Origin: Paraburkholderia oxyphila NBRC 105797
GTDB taxonomy: Bacteria > Pseudomonadota > Gammaproteobacteria > Burkholderiales > Burkholderiaceae
DNA length: 64,000 nt
Reading direction: 5' to 3'
NCBI RefSeq assembly: GCF_000685075.1
Contig: NZ_BAYD01000004.1
Coordinates: 1-64,000, forward strand
Part shown: positions 44,465 to 52,996 of the stretch, piece after piece
Numbering within the stretch: position 1 is the stretch's first letter
How the letters are laid out: each line of letters begins with the position of its first letter
Notes under the pieces: model-generated
Databases searched by the model: none
The model's input: the letters and a program-made list of their open reading frames with translations, nothing else
Told to the model about the DNA's origin: nothing
Made by a program: the position numbers and the translations under genes

Positions 44465-47400
44465 GATGCGTTCTCCGCGTTCGGGCGGGGCGCGTCGGTT
44501 TCGTTGCTGCGCACGTGGAACGCGGCGGCATAGAGCGCGGGCAGGAAGAACAGCGTGAGCACGGTCGCGCTCGTGATGCCGCCCATCAGCGCGGTCGCCA
44601 TCGGCCCGAAGAAGTTCGAGCGCACCAGCGGAATCAGCGCGAGCACGGCGGCAGCAGCCGTCAGCATGATCGGGCGGAAGCGCCGCACCGTTGCGCCGAC
44701 CACGGCGTCGAAGCGCTTGTGCCCGGCGCGGATGTCGCTCTCGATCTGGTCCACGAGAATCACCGAATTGCGCATGATGATGCCGAACATGGCGATCACG
44801 CCGAGCATCGCGACGAAGCCGAATGGCTCGCCGAAGATGAGCAGCGCGATGGCCACGCCAATCAGGCCGAGCGGCGCGGTGAGCACGACCATCATGACGC
44901 GCGAGAGGCTTTGCAACTGGATCATGAGCAGCGTGAGCACGGCGATCACGAGCACCGGCAGCTGCGCAAAAATGGACGCCTGGCCTTTCGCGCTTTCTTC
45001 GACCGAGCCGCCCACCGCGATGCGATAGCCCGTGGGCAGCGTCGCGCTGATCGGCTCGAGCTGCTTTTGCAGCGCATGCGTGACGTCGATGCCTTGTGCG
45101 CCCCCGCGCACGTCGGCCTGCACGGTGATGGTCGGCTGCCGGTCGCGCGACCAGATCACGCCGTATTCGAGCGTGTTTTCGAGGTGCCCGATCGTGCCGA
45201 GCGGCACCGGTCCGTTTGGCGTGGGCATCGCGAGCGAGAGCATGCGGGCCGGGTCCACGCGTTCGCTCGCGGGCGAGCGCAGGTCCACGCTGATGAGCTT
45301 GTCGCGCTCGCGGTACTGCGTGACGGTGTAGCCGGAGTAGGTCATCTGCAGGAAGTTTGCGACGTCCTGCGACGAGATGTTGAGCGCGCGCGCCTTTTGC
45401 TGATCGATCTCGAAGTGCAGCGAGCGTTCGGCGGGCTCGTCCCAGTCGAAGTTGACGTTCTCGGTGCGCGGGTCGGCGCGCATGGCGGCGGCCACGCGAT
45501 CGGCGATGCCGCGCACGGTCGCGATGTCGTCGCCGCTCACGCGGAACTGCACGGGATAGCCCACCGGCGGCCCGTTTTCGAGGCGCGAAAGGCGCGTGCG
45601 CACCGCCGGGAAGTCGTTGCGCAACTTCGTTTCGAGCCAGCTCGCGAGCTTCTCGCGATCCTTCACGGACTTTGTGGTGATGACGAACTGCGCGAAATTC
45701 GGCTGCTGCAATTGCTGATCGAGCGGCAGATAGAAGCGCGGCGCGCCCGTGCCGACGAAGTCGATCGAATGGTCGATCTCGGGCCGGCCCTTCAGCGCTT
45801 GTTCGAGGCGCTGCGTTTCGCGCAGCGTGGCGTCGAACGAGCCGCCCTCGGGCAGGCGCACGTCCACGAGCAGCTCGGGGCGGTCCGAGCTCGGGAAGAA
45901 CTGCTGCGGAATCAGCGTGAAGCTCGCGAGCGCGACAACGAACAGCGCGACGGTGAGGCCGAGCACGACGAGATGGCGCTCGATGCACCAGCCGACCCAG
46001 CGGCGCAGGCGGTGGTAGAAGCGCGTGTCGTAGATGTCATCTTCGTGATGTTCGCCGTGTTGCGCGGCGGCATCCGGTTTGCGCTCGGGCAGCAGCCGGT
46101 AGCCGAGCAGCGGAATCAGCACGACGGCGGCGAACCACGAGGCGATCAGCGCAATCGCCGAGACCTGGAAGATCGAACGCGTGTATTCGCCGGTACTCGA
46201 CTTCGCGAGCACGATGGGCAGGAAGCCCGAGACCGTGACGAGCGTGCCGGTGAGCATCGGGAACGCCGTGCTCGTGTAGGCGAACGCGGCGGCGCGCGTG
46301 CGGTTCCAGCCCTGGGCGAGCTTCACGGCCATCATTTCCACGGAGATGATGGCGTCGTCCACGAGCAGACCCAACGCGAGCACGAGCGTGCCGAGCGAGA
46401 CCTTGTGCAGGCCGATGTCGAACAGATACATCACGAGCGAGGTGACAGCGAGCACGATCGGAATCGTGATCACGACCACCATGCCGGTGCGCACGCCGAG
46501 CGAGACGAGGCTCACGACGAGCACGATGCCCACGGCTTCGGCCACCGCCTCGACGAAGTCGTCGACGGAACGGGAGACCGCGTCGGGCATGCTCGACACC
46601 TCCACGAGCTTCAGGCCCGCGGGCAGCTCGCGGCGCAATTCGTCGGTGCGTTGGTCGAGCGCTTTACCGAGGCGGATCACGTCGCCGCCGGACTGCATCG
46701 TGATGCCGATACCGAGCACGGCCTTGCCCTGGAAGCGCATTTGCGTGGCCGGTGGATCGTCGTAGCCGCGCCGGATCGTGGCGATGTCGCCGAGGCGAAA
46801 GCTGCGTCCGTTCACGTTGATGAGCGTGTCCGCAAGCGCCTTGAGGTCGGTGAACTGGCCGCTCGGGCGCACGAATACGCGGTCGTCGGTGGTGGTGAGC
46901 GTGCCGGCCGCGGCCACGCTATTCTGCGCGCCGATGATCTGGCCGATCTGCGTGGGCGAAATGCCGAGGCGCGTAAGCTGCGCATTCGGAATCTCCACGT
47001 AGATGCGCTGGTTCGGATCGCCGAAATAATCGACCTTGCCGACGTCCTTCACGCGCAACAGCTCTTCGCGCAGGTTGTCGGCGTAGTCGTGCAGCTGCGC
47101 GGGCGAGAAGCCATCGCCTTCGAGCGTGTAGATGTTGGTGTAGACGTCGCCGAATTCGTCGTTGAAGAACGGGCCCTGCACGCCGGGCGGCAGGGTGGGC
47201 GCGATGTCGCCCACTTTTTTGCGCACCTGGTACCACGTTTCGCGCACCTCGTCCGCGGGGGCGGAATCCTTCATCGTGAAGAACACGAGCGATTCACCGG
47301 GGCGCGAGTAGCTGCGCAGGAAGTCGATATACGGCGTTTCCTGGAGCTTGCGGCCGATGCGGGTGGTGACTTCGTCCTCGACCTGGCGCGCGGTGGCGCC

Positions 47401-47607
47401 GGGCCAGAAGGTCTGGATCACCATCACGCGGAACGTGAACGGCGGATCTTCGGACTGCGAAAGGCGAGTATACGAAAGCGCGCCGAAGATCGTGGCGAGG
47501 GCGATCACGAAGGTCACCAGCGCTTGATGGCGCAGCGCCCACGCCGAAAGATTGAAGCGCCCCTCATCGTGATCGGAGCCCGGCTCATGGCCGCCGAGCT
47601 GACTCAT
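44461..47607 (-). CDS. RND efflux pump, inner membrane transporter
   Basis: A 1048-residue RND transporter with twelve helices and two large periplasmic loops. It begins MSQLGGHEPG then NLSAWALRHQALVTFVIALATIFGALSYTRL. It contains SQSEDPPFTFRVMVIQTFWPGA, the proton-relay segment LVLALGLLVDDAIISVEMM, and the C-terminal half GVIAMFGIIMRNSVILVDQIE. Sequence type is the AcrB-like subgroup with EDP near TM1, often seen in multidrug or small-molecule efflux in Burkholderia. ATG 47607 overlaps the adaptor stop (ATGA). The substrate is unknown. Confidence 0.95.
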   Translation of the reverse strand: MSQLGGHEPGSDHDEGRFNLSAWALRHQALVTFVIALATIFGALSYTRLSQSEDPPFTFRVMVIQTFWPGATARQVEDEVTTRIGRKLQETPYIDFLRSYSRPGESLVFFTMKDSAPADEVRETWYQVRKKVGDIAPTLPPGVQGPFFNDEFGDVYTNIYTLEGDGFSPAQLHDYADNLREELLRVKDVGKVDYFGDPNQRIYVEIPNAQLTRLGISPTQIGQIIGAQNSVAAAGTLTTTDDRVFVRPSGQFTDLKALADTLINVNGRSFRLGDIATIRRGYDDPPATQMRFQGKAVLGIGITMQSGGDVIRLGKALDQRTDELRRELPAGLKLVEVSSMPDAVSRSVDDFVEAVAEAVGIVLVVSLVSLGVRTGMVVVITIPIVLAVTSLVMYLFDIGLHKVSLGTLVLALGLLVDDAIISVEMMAVKLAQGWNRTRAAAFAYTSTAFPMLTGTLVTVSGFLPIVLAKSSTGEYTRSIFQVSAIALIASWFAAVVLIPLLGYRLLPERKPDAAAQHGEHHEDDIYDTRFYHRLRRWVGWCIERHLVVLGLTVALFVVALASFTLIPQQFFPSSDRPELLVDVRLPEGGSFDATLRETQRLEQALKGRPEIDHSIDFVGTGAPRFYLPLDQQLQQPNFAQFVITTKSVKDREKLASWLETKLRNDFPAVRTRLSRLENGPPVGYPVQFRVSGDDIATVRGIADRVAAAMRADPRTENVNFDWDEPAERSLHFEIDQQKARALNISSQDVANFLQMTYSGYTVTQYRERDKLISVDLRSPASERVDPARMLSLAMPTPNGPVPLGTIGHLENTLEYGVIWSRDRQPTITVQADVRGGAQGIDVTHALQKQLEPISATLPTGYRIAVGGSVEESAKGQASIFAQLPVLVIAVLTLLMIQLQSLSRVMMVVLTAPLGLIGVAIALLIFGEPFGFVAMLGVIAMFGIIMRNSVILVDQIESDIRAGHKRFDAVVGATVRRFRPIMLTAAAAVLALIPLVRSNFFGPMATALMGGITSATVLTLFFLPALYAAAFHVRSNETDAPRPNAENAS

Positions 47608-48803
47608 GACGCGAAATCCTCCGGATGCAGCGGGGCGATCGGGTGCACTTTCTCGCCCGCGGTGACCGTGTGCACGCCTTGCAACACGATGCGCTCGCCG
47701 TCCTTCAGGCCCTGCGTGATCGTGATCGTGCGCGCGTCGTAGCGCGAGACGCTCACGCGGCGCAGTTGCAGCACGTTGTCCGCGCCTTGCACGATCCACA
47801 GCGCGGGTGCGTTGCCATCGTGAAAGAGCGCGGTGGCGGGGATCGTGAAGGTCCCGCTGTCCGCCTGCGCGCCATTGGCGGCATTGGCCGCGAGCGCGAC
47901 GTTCGCGGTCATGCCGAGGCGCACGTCGGCGCCCGGCTGCTCGAGCGTGAGCTTCACGCGCCAGGTGCGGCTTTGCGGGTCGGCGGCCGCGGCCAGCTCG
48001 CGCACGCTTGCCGCATAGTGGCGGCCCGGCAGCGCGGGCAGGGTGACCTGCGCCGCGTCGCCGGTGTGCAGGGCGCCGATGGCGTTCTCGGGCAGGTCGC
48101 TCACGACATCGACATCGCCACTCCACGCGAGCTGGTAGACGGGCTGGCCGGACTGCACGTTCTGGCCGGTGTCGGCGTTCTCGGCGGTGATGACGCCGGC
48201 GTGATCGGCCACGAGCTGGGTGTAGCGGCGCTGATCCTGGGCGAGCGCGAGTTGCTGCTTCGCCTGGTCGCGCTGCGCCACGGCCGAAGCGTAGGCGTCC
48301 TGCGTTTGCTCGAGCTGCGCGCGGGCGATGAGGTTGGCCTGGGCCTGGGCGGTATCGCGATCGAGCTGCTGCTTCGCGAATGCAAAGCGATGCTGTGCCG
48401 CATCGTATTGCGCCTGCGCGCTCGCGGCATTCTTGTCGTAGTCGGCCGGGTCGAGGCGCGCGAGCACCTGGCCGGGCTTGACGGTGTCGCCAAGGCGCAC
48501 GCTGCGCTCGACGATCTTGCCGTTCACGCGAAACGAGAGCGGGGTGGCATAGCGTGCCTGCACGGTGCCGGGCCAGATGGCTGACACACCGTGGCCATCG
48601 GGATGGACGATCATCGAGACGACGGGGCGCGGCGAGAGCGCCGCTTCCGGCTTCTTCCCGCAGGCGCCGAGGCCGGCGAGCGCGCAGAGCGCGATCAACG
48701 AGACAATCGGCCCCATGAGGCGCGCCACGCCGCGCTGCGGCACTTGCCGGACGGACGGGATGGACTGGACGGGTTCGACGAACCCACTGCACTGACTGCG
48801 CAT
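47604..48803 (-). CDS. RND efflux periplasmic adaptor (lipoprotein)
   Basis: A ~399-residue membrane-fusion protein. The N-terminal region contains MGPIVSLIALCALAGLGACG with lipobox LGAC. Lipoyl, hairpin and beta-barrel domains follow, including ARYATPLSFRVNGKIVERSVRLGDTVKPGQVLARLDPADYD and a coiled hairpin to about residue 220. It links the pump to the outer-membrane factor. Two starts are possible: ATG 48803 (used here, extended N terminus) and ATG 48716 (directly before the signal peptide); neither has a clear ribosome site. Divergent from the tetR-type gene. Confidence 0.9.
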   Translation of the reverse strand: MRSQCSGFVEPVQSIPSVRQVPQRGVARLMGPIVSLIALCALAGLGACGKKPEAALSPRPVVSMIVHPDGHGVSAIWPGTVQARYATPLSFRVNGKIVERSVRLGDTVKPGQVLARLDPADYDKNAASAQAQYDAAQHRFAFAKQQLDRDTAQAQANLIARAQLEQTQDAYASAVAQRDQAKQQLALAQDQRRYTQLVADHAGVITAENADTGQNVQSGQPVYQLAWSGDVDVVSDLPENAIGALHTGDAAQVTLPALPGRHYAASVRELAAAADPQSRTWRVKLTLEQPGADVRLGMTANVALAANAANGAQADSGTFTIPATALFHDGNAPALWIVQGADNVLQLRRVSVSRYDARTITITQGLKDGERIVLQGVHTVTAGEKVHPIAPLHPEDFAS

Positions 48804-49128
48804 CCTGCTCGATGCGCCGCGACCGCAACGATTCACATGGACCTCGACATGCCTGGAATGCATGCGCACAGGCGCCGTGCGCCGTGCTGGCTGATGCTTG
48901 CCGGCTCGACCGGGATGGCCGGGTTGACTTGTTATGCGCCTTTGCTGAGTCCGCCCGCGCGCGGCGCGCTTCGATGTCGCTTGCCCCGCACTGCGGCCAG
49001 TCTCAGATGATTCGATGAATTCTAATGCAATGCTGTATCTGAAAACACATTTGAATCTGAGGAAACATTCGGTGCGGGATTCACGCTACTATCGCGCTAT
49101 CCCAATGCCCGCCCGTTGCCCTGATCCC
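48804..49128. promoter_or_regulatory. Divergent control region of the RND pump and TetR regulator
   Basis: A 325-base gap between divergent starts, the expected operator area. An AT-rich segment at 49010-49075 is the likeliest place for promoters and TetR binding. I cannot define a clean palindrome; GAATCTGAGGAAACATTC (49053-49070) is only weakly symmetric. Confidence 0.45.
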
Positions 49129-49761
49129 ATGACGCGCCAGCCCGCCAAGCGCACCCGACTCACCCGCGAGCAAAGCCGCGGCCAGACGCGCGAGCGTCTG
49201 CTCGACGCTGCGCAGGCCATGTTCATGAGGAAGGGTTTCGTCGGCGCGAGCGTGGAGGACATCGCTCTGGCGGCGGGCTATACGCGAGGGGCGTTCTATT
49301 CGAACTTCGGCGGCAAGTCGGAGCTGCTGGTGGAATTGCTGCGGCGCGATCACGAAGCGGTGCAAGCCGACCTGCGCGCGATCTTCGCGGCCAATACGTC
49401 GCGCGAAGACATGGAAGCGCGCGTGCTCACCTACTACAGCCGTATGCCGCAGGACAACAAGGCGTTCTTGCTGTGGGTCGAGGCCAAGCTGCTCGCAGCG
49501 CGCGACGCGCGCTTTCGCACGCGCTTTAACGCGTTCATGAAGGACAAGCGCGATCAACTGGCCGCCTATATCGAGGAATTTTCGGCGCGTGTGGGCACGC
49601 CGCTCACGCTCGCGCCCGAGCTCCTCGTGATCGGGCTGATCGGCTTGTGCGATGGTGTGCAGTTTCTCGCCGCAGCCGATCCGCAGCACGTCACGCCGCC
49701 GGTGGTCGAAGAAGTGCTTGGCCGCTTCTTTGCGCGCGTCGTGTTCGGGCGCGACGCCTGA
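49129..49761 (+). CDS. TetR-family regulator of the adjacent efflux operon
   Basis: A 210-residue repressor-type protein. The N-terminal helix-turn-helix is TRERLLDAAQAMFMRKGFVGASVEDIALAAGYTRGAFYSNFGGKSELL, a strong TetR signature of the AcrR type. The C-terminal ligand domain is helical. Start ATG 49129 places the HTH about 20 residues in; ATG 49105 is possible. Position divergent from the RND operon strongly suggests it represses that operon until a pump substrate binds. Confidence 0.93.
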   Translation: MTRQPAKRTRLTREQSRGQTRERLLDAAQAMFMRKGFVGASVEDIALAAGYTRGAFYSNFGGKSELLVELLRRDHEAVQADLRAIFAANTSREDMEARVLTYYSRMPQDNKAFLLWVEAKLLAARDARFRTRFNAFMKDKRDQLAAYIEEFSARVGTPLTLAPELLVIGLIGLCDGVQFLAAADPQHVTPPVVEEVLGRFFARVVFGRDA

Positions 49762-49780
49762 CCCGTGCGCACAACGGGCC

Positions 49781-50011
49781 TCAGATACCGAGGCCAGGGC
49801 TGTAATTGCTGCCGATCAGGCGCGTGACCGAGGCCACGTCGCGATAGTCCTGCTCGGGCAGGCCGTCGAGGATCGCCAGCACCTCGTTGCTCGCACCGGC
49901 GGCGCGCGCGGCCTCCACCAGCTCGTCCTTGTTCGCGGGCCAGCGCACTTCGCGCAGCACATCGGAGAACTGGAGATCGATCGGCTCGTCGGGGATGGGT
50001 GTGGCGGACAT
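49781..50011 (-). CDS. DUF2795 family protein
   Basis: A 76-residue protein starting at ATG 50011, with AGGA eight bases upstream. The conserved pattern is IDLQFSDVLREVRWPANKDELVEAARAAGASNEVLAILDGLPEQDYRDVASVTRLIG, a helical DUF2795 domain. Function is unknown. It converges on the TetR gene with about 20 bases between. Confidence 0.9.
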   Translation of the reverse strand: MSATPIPDEPIDLQFSDVLREVRWPANKDELVEAARAAGASNEVLAILDGLPEQDYRDVASVTRLIGSNYSPGLGI

Positions 50012-50282
50012 GCGCAAGATCCTTTGCACGGTGGGGGCGGACGAACGGGAACGCTGGATGGAGGGCTCGTCAGCCGGAACGGCGTCGCGGATCAAGCATA
50101 CACAATCCTTGCCGCGCGCCGCCGCTGGGTGTGCGCGGCCCGGGTGCGCTCACGCCGGCCTGAAGCGGCCAATGGCGCACGCGAAGGGCGCAGCCAGCAA
50201 CGCCGCGCTGCATATGCACGCGTGCGCACCACGGCGCGCTATCGCGCAGGCACGGACCGTGTGCGGGACTGCGCAGCGGCGT

Positions 50283-50552
50283 CTAGGTTTGCTGATGCAG
50301 CTCGGGTACCAGTGTCTGGTCCAGGCGGCGCGATTTCGGCAGGGCCAGATATTCCCAATGCTGGTTGCCCGTTGCGGTAGCGGCGACATCGGGCGCGGGC
50401 GGTGCCACGGGGGCGTCATCCATCGGCGAGTGCACGGACGGCGCGTAGACGGGGGCACTCGCGCGGTCAAGCTGGGCGTCCTGGGTACGCACGGGTGCGG
50501 CGAAGCACGAGGCAGACAACAGCACGGTGGTCATCAGTGTCGAGGTTTTCAT
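50283..50552 (-). CDS. Small predicted exported protein (hypothetical)
   Basis: An 89-residue protein from ATG 50552, with a strong AAGGAGG site. The N terminus MKTSTLMTTVLLSASCFAAP looks like a signal peptide, with cleavage near residue 18. The mature part is Pro/Ala-rich, with SPMDDAPVAPPAPDVAATATGNQHWEYLALPKSRRLDQ. No family recognised. The strong ribosome site supports a real gene. Confidence 0.65.
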   Translation of the reverse strand: MKTSTLMTTVLLSASCFAAPVRTQDAQLDRASAPVYAPSVHSPMDDAPVAPPAPDVAATATGNQHWEYLALPKSRRLDQTLVPELHQQT

Positions 50553-50902
50553 CGCTCGACCTCCTTTCCTCATGCGGCCCGAGGGTCGCAGCAAGTGCCG
50601 TGCCATGACGGTCAGGCTGACCGGCGCGGTACGGCGGCCGCGGTTCGGGGCAGAGCCTCACGGCTGGCCCGGGAGCAGCGCGGCACGCCGCGGCGTGTGC
50701 GGTCTGGACGGCGCCCCGACGAGACAGGAGACGCAGTCCGCCGGTGCGTACACGCAAGCGGTGGTTCCATAATGGCAGCAAATGCGTCGATTAGTCTCGA
50801 ACGCGCGTGCTTTTTTGATCTTGCTCCTTAAGTAGCGCTGGTTGCAGAAGAAATAACGCATATTTGTATTGCAATGTACCTGTAATCGATGGAGGCAAGG
50901 TT
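50553..50902. other. Intergenic region before the toxin-antitoxin pair
   Basis: A 350-base gap. GC-rich to about 50790, then distinctly more AT-rich into the antitoxin start. The AT-rich part contains the palindrome ATTGCAAT near 50870, possible promoter elements (TTGCAG near 50840) and the antitoxin ribosome site GGAGG. Autoregulation by the antitoxin is typical of such sites. No gene is supported in the GC-rich part. Confidence 0.5.
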
Positions 50903-51170
50903 ATGAGTACATTGATTGTCACAGGGCGGGGCCAGGTAACGTTTCGGAAAGACGTCTTGCAGCACCTCGGCATCAAGCCCGGCGAGAAAATCGAGCTGAA
51001 TTTTACTGCCTGATGGCCGGGCCGAGTTGAGGGCAGCGCAACCGAAAGGCTCGTTCCAGGATCTTCGGGGCATTCTCAAAGGCAAGACGAACGGTGCCCG
51101 ACTGAGCATCGAGGAAATCAATGATGCAATAGCGGAAGCGGGTGCAGCGGCCGGCGCGGGTAACCGATGA
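50903..51170 (+). pseudogene. AbrB-type antitoxin with one-base frameshift
   Basis: From ATG 50903 (GGAGG upstream) the frame reads MSTLIVTGRGQVTFRKDVLQ then HLGIKPGEKIELN, a clear AbrB/MazE/VapB swapped-hairpin domain, but stops at TGA 51011 after 36 codons. Shifting by one base at the TTTT run (51001-51004) restores LLPDGRAEL and a normal C-terminal half with GSFQDLRGILKGKTNGARLSIEEIN, ending at 51168-51170 and overlapping the toxin start by four bases. One extra T explains everything. It may be a real mutation, a homopolymer sequencing error or, less likely, a programmed shift. Confidence 0.8.
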
Positions 51171-51562
51171 AAGTAGCCGCCGATGCGAATGTCCTGCTGC
51201 GCGCCATTGTTGACGATGACGAAGTACAAACAACACGCGCCATCGAGCTGCTGGAAACGGCCGATATGGTCGCGGTGAGCCTGCAAACGCTTTGCGAGCT
51301 GGTGTGGGTACTGCGCAGTCGATACGATGCCGGTCGTGCAGACGTCGCGGACGCGCTTCGCTCGCTATTGAACACACGCAATGTTGTGGTCAATCGGCCG
51401 GCCGCCGAGGCCGGCCTGGCCCTGCTCGATGCAGGTGGGGATTTTGCTGACGGCGTCATTGCCTACGACGGCACCTGGCTCGGTGCGGAAACCTTCGTTT
51501 CCTTCGACAAGAAGGCGGTGTCTCTGCTAACGAAGCAGGGGCACGCCGCACGCTTGCTTTAA
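51167..51562 (+). CDS. PIN-domain (VapC-type) toxin
   Basis: A 131-residue PIN ribonuclease toxin. The acidic metal-binding residues are present: Asp6 in AADANVLLR, Glu44 in TLCELVW, and Asp92 and Asp95 in GGDFADG, with Asp114 in SFDKKA. VapC-type toxins cleave tRNA or rRNA and are blocked by the partner antitoxin. The start overlaps the antitoxin stop (ATGA), the usual arrangement. It overlaps the convergent Ntn-hydrolase gene by four bases. Lower GC than neighbours suggests acquisition. Confidence 0.93.
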   Translation: MKVAADANVLLRAIVDDDEVQTTRAIELLETADMVAVSLQTLCELVWVLRSRYDAGRADVADALRSLLNTRNVVVNRPAAEAGLALLDAGGDFADGVIAYDGTWLGAETFVSFDKKAVSLLTKQGHAARLL

Positions 51563-52902
51563 CTCGAGCGCCGAGCCTCAAAGCGCGTCCACGGCCACGA
51601 CGGGCGGTCGCGCATATAGCCGTTCAGCCAGTTCCACTGCGCATGACGCGCCATGAACGCCTGGGCGTCGAACGGCCGCCCGCAGGGGTGTCCCCAGCGC
51701 GCCCAGAACGCGAGATCGCGCGCCATCTCGCTGTCCGCGACTTTTCCGTCATTCGCGCCCCACGGATTGAACGGCCCATGATCGGGGCCGGCAAAGCGCG
51801 CGTCGTCGAGTTCCAGATGGCCGCAGATGGTGCGCGAGCACGGGTTGTCGTCGCGTTCGAGATAGACGTCGTGATGGTCGGCGATGATGGCTTTCGCGAG
51901 CTCGACATCGATTTTGCCGTGATGCAGTTCGGCGAGCTGCATGAAGCGCAGACGGCGCGCGCCGTTGCGGCGCACGTCGGTGTAGTCGTCGCCTTCGCCC
52001 ACGCATTCCTGGTTGCGGATCTTCAGGTCGGTCGCCGCGTTGAAGCCGCTCAGGAAGCCGTCCCGCGTGCTCTCGAAGCCCGCGTGCTGCAGGCCCAGTT
52101 CGTAGCGCGCAATCTCGCCGGTCTTCACGTCGCCGAGCAGCCAGCTGTTCGCGTAGCCGCCGTTGTTGTCGAGCGCGAACATCTCGCACCATTCGCCGAT
52201 GCTCGACGCGTATTGCGTCGCACGCCGCGAGCGGTAGAACTCAGGGGCGCCGCCTGCGCGATAGCCGACGAAGTTCGAAATCGTCGTTTCGGTGACCATC
52301 AGGCCGGCCGCGGTGATCCAGAAGTCGGTGAGGCTCGAGATGCAGCCCGGCAGCCCTTGCATGAGGATGCGGTGCCCGGATGCGGGCACGATATCGAAGA
52401 CCACGTTGAAGGCGTCGCCGGCCGCGTAGCGGTCCCACGAGTTGTGCGCCATGACGATGCGGCCGTCGCGGGTGGCGCCGCCCGTCGCGATGAAGGCGCT
52501 GCAATGATGGCCGCGCCGCCCGCGCCACAGGCGCAGGGCCTCGCGCGGCAACTGCGTTGCAGCGTGGGTCGGCCACCAGCCTTGCAGCAGATCCATGTAG
52601 CCGTTCCACGCGAGCAGCTCGGCGAACGGCAGCTTCGCGCCGTCGGCAATGCCCTGGATCTCGCTGGCGAATTCGGAGTCGAGGCGCGGCATGAATTGCG
52701 CGATCGCCGCATGGACGAAGGTGTCGAATTCCTCGCCCGTGTCCCATTTCGCGAGGTAGCGCGCCGTGTGGATGGCGCTGCGGATCTCGCTGGCGAGCAG
52801 CCTGCCGTGCTGCTCGCCGCGCTCGTACGGCTCGCCTTCGAGGTGCACGAAGATCCACCCCGCGTGGTCGCGGCGCACAGCGTCGAGAGAGGGCTCGCTC
52901 AT
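51559..52902 (-). CDS. C45-type Ntn hydrolase (phospholipase B-like / acyltransferase family)
   Basis: A 447-residue protein. The central GHHCSAFIATGGATRDGRIVMAHNSWD matches the C45/phospholipase B-like fold. In it, autocleavage exposes an N-terminal Cys, here Cys134, as nucleophile. Other conserved stretches are LPFAELLAWNGYMDL, GYANSWLLGDVKTGEIARYELGLQ and a C-terminal DNPCSRTICGHLE. Members hydrolyse amide bonds (acyl-amino compounds) or act on lipids. GGAG precedes the start. No signal peptide is obvious, so a cytoplasmic role is likely. The substrate is unknown. Confidence 0.85.
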   Translation of the reverse strand: MSEPSLDAVRRDHAGWIFVHLEGEPYERGEQHGRLLASEIRSAIHTARYLAKWDTGEEFDTFVHAAIAQFMPRLDSEFASEIQGIADGAKLPFAELLAWNGYMDLLQGWWPTHAATQLPREALRLWRGRRGHHCSAFIATGGATRDGRIVMAHNSWDRYAAGDAFNVVFDIVPASGHRILMQGLPGCISSLTDFWITAAGLMVTETTISNFVGYRAGGAPEFYRSRRATQYASSIGEWCEMFALDNNGGYANSWLLGDVKTGEIARYELGLQHAGFESTRDGFLSGFNAATDLKIRNQECVGEGDDYTDVRRNGARRLRFMQLAELHHGKIDVELAKAIIADHHDVYLERDDNPCSRTICGHLELDDARFAGPDHGPFNPWGANDGKVADSEMARDLAFWARWGHPCGRPFDAQAFMARHAQWNWLNGYMRDRPSWPWTRFEARRSS

Positions 52903-52996
52903 CGTCGCTCCGGTGGCTCGGTGCCGGTTTTCATTGTAGAAAATCCGCCGCGCTTTGCCACGGTGCGGCGCGCGCTTTTCGACGAAGACGCGCGTA

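Noticed and set aside
42899..45988. 1029-codon version of the outer-membrane factor
   Set aside because: The first half lies inside the RND pump gene in another frame; the true start at 44464 overlaps the pump stop and precedes a lipoprotein signal.
44515..47742. 1075-codon open frame on the plus strand opposite the RND pump
   Set aside because: Antisense shadow of a conserved RND gene; the translation is His/Arg/Asp-rich and has no domains.
44461..48828. 1455-codon version of the RND pump
   Set aside because: The N-terminal ~400 codons overlap the adaptor gene out of frame and are Arg-rich nonsense; the conserved pump begins at 47607.
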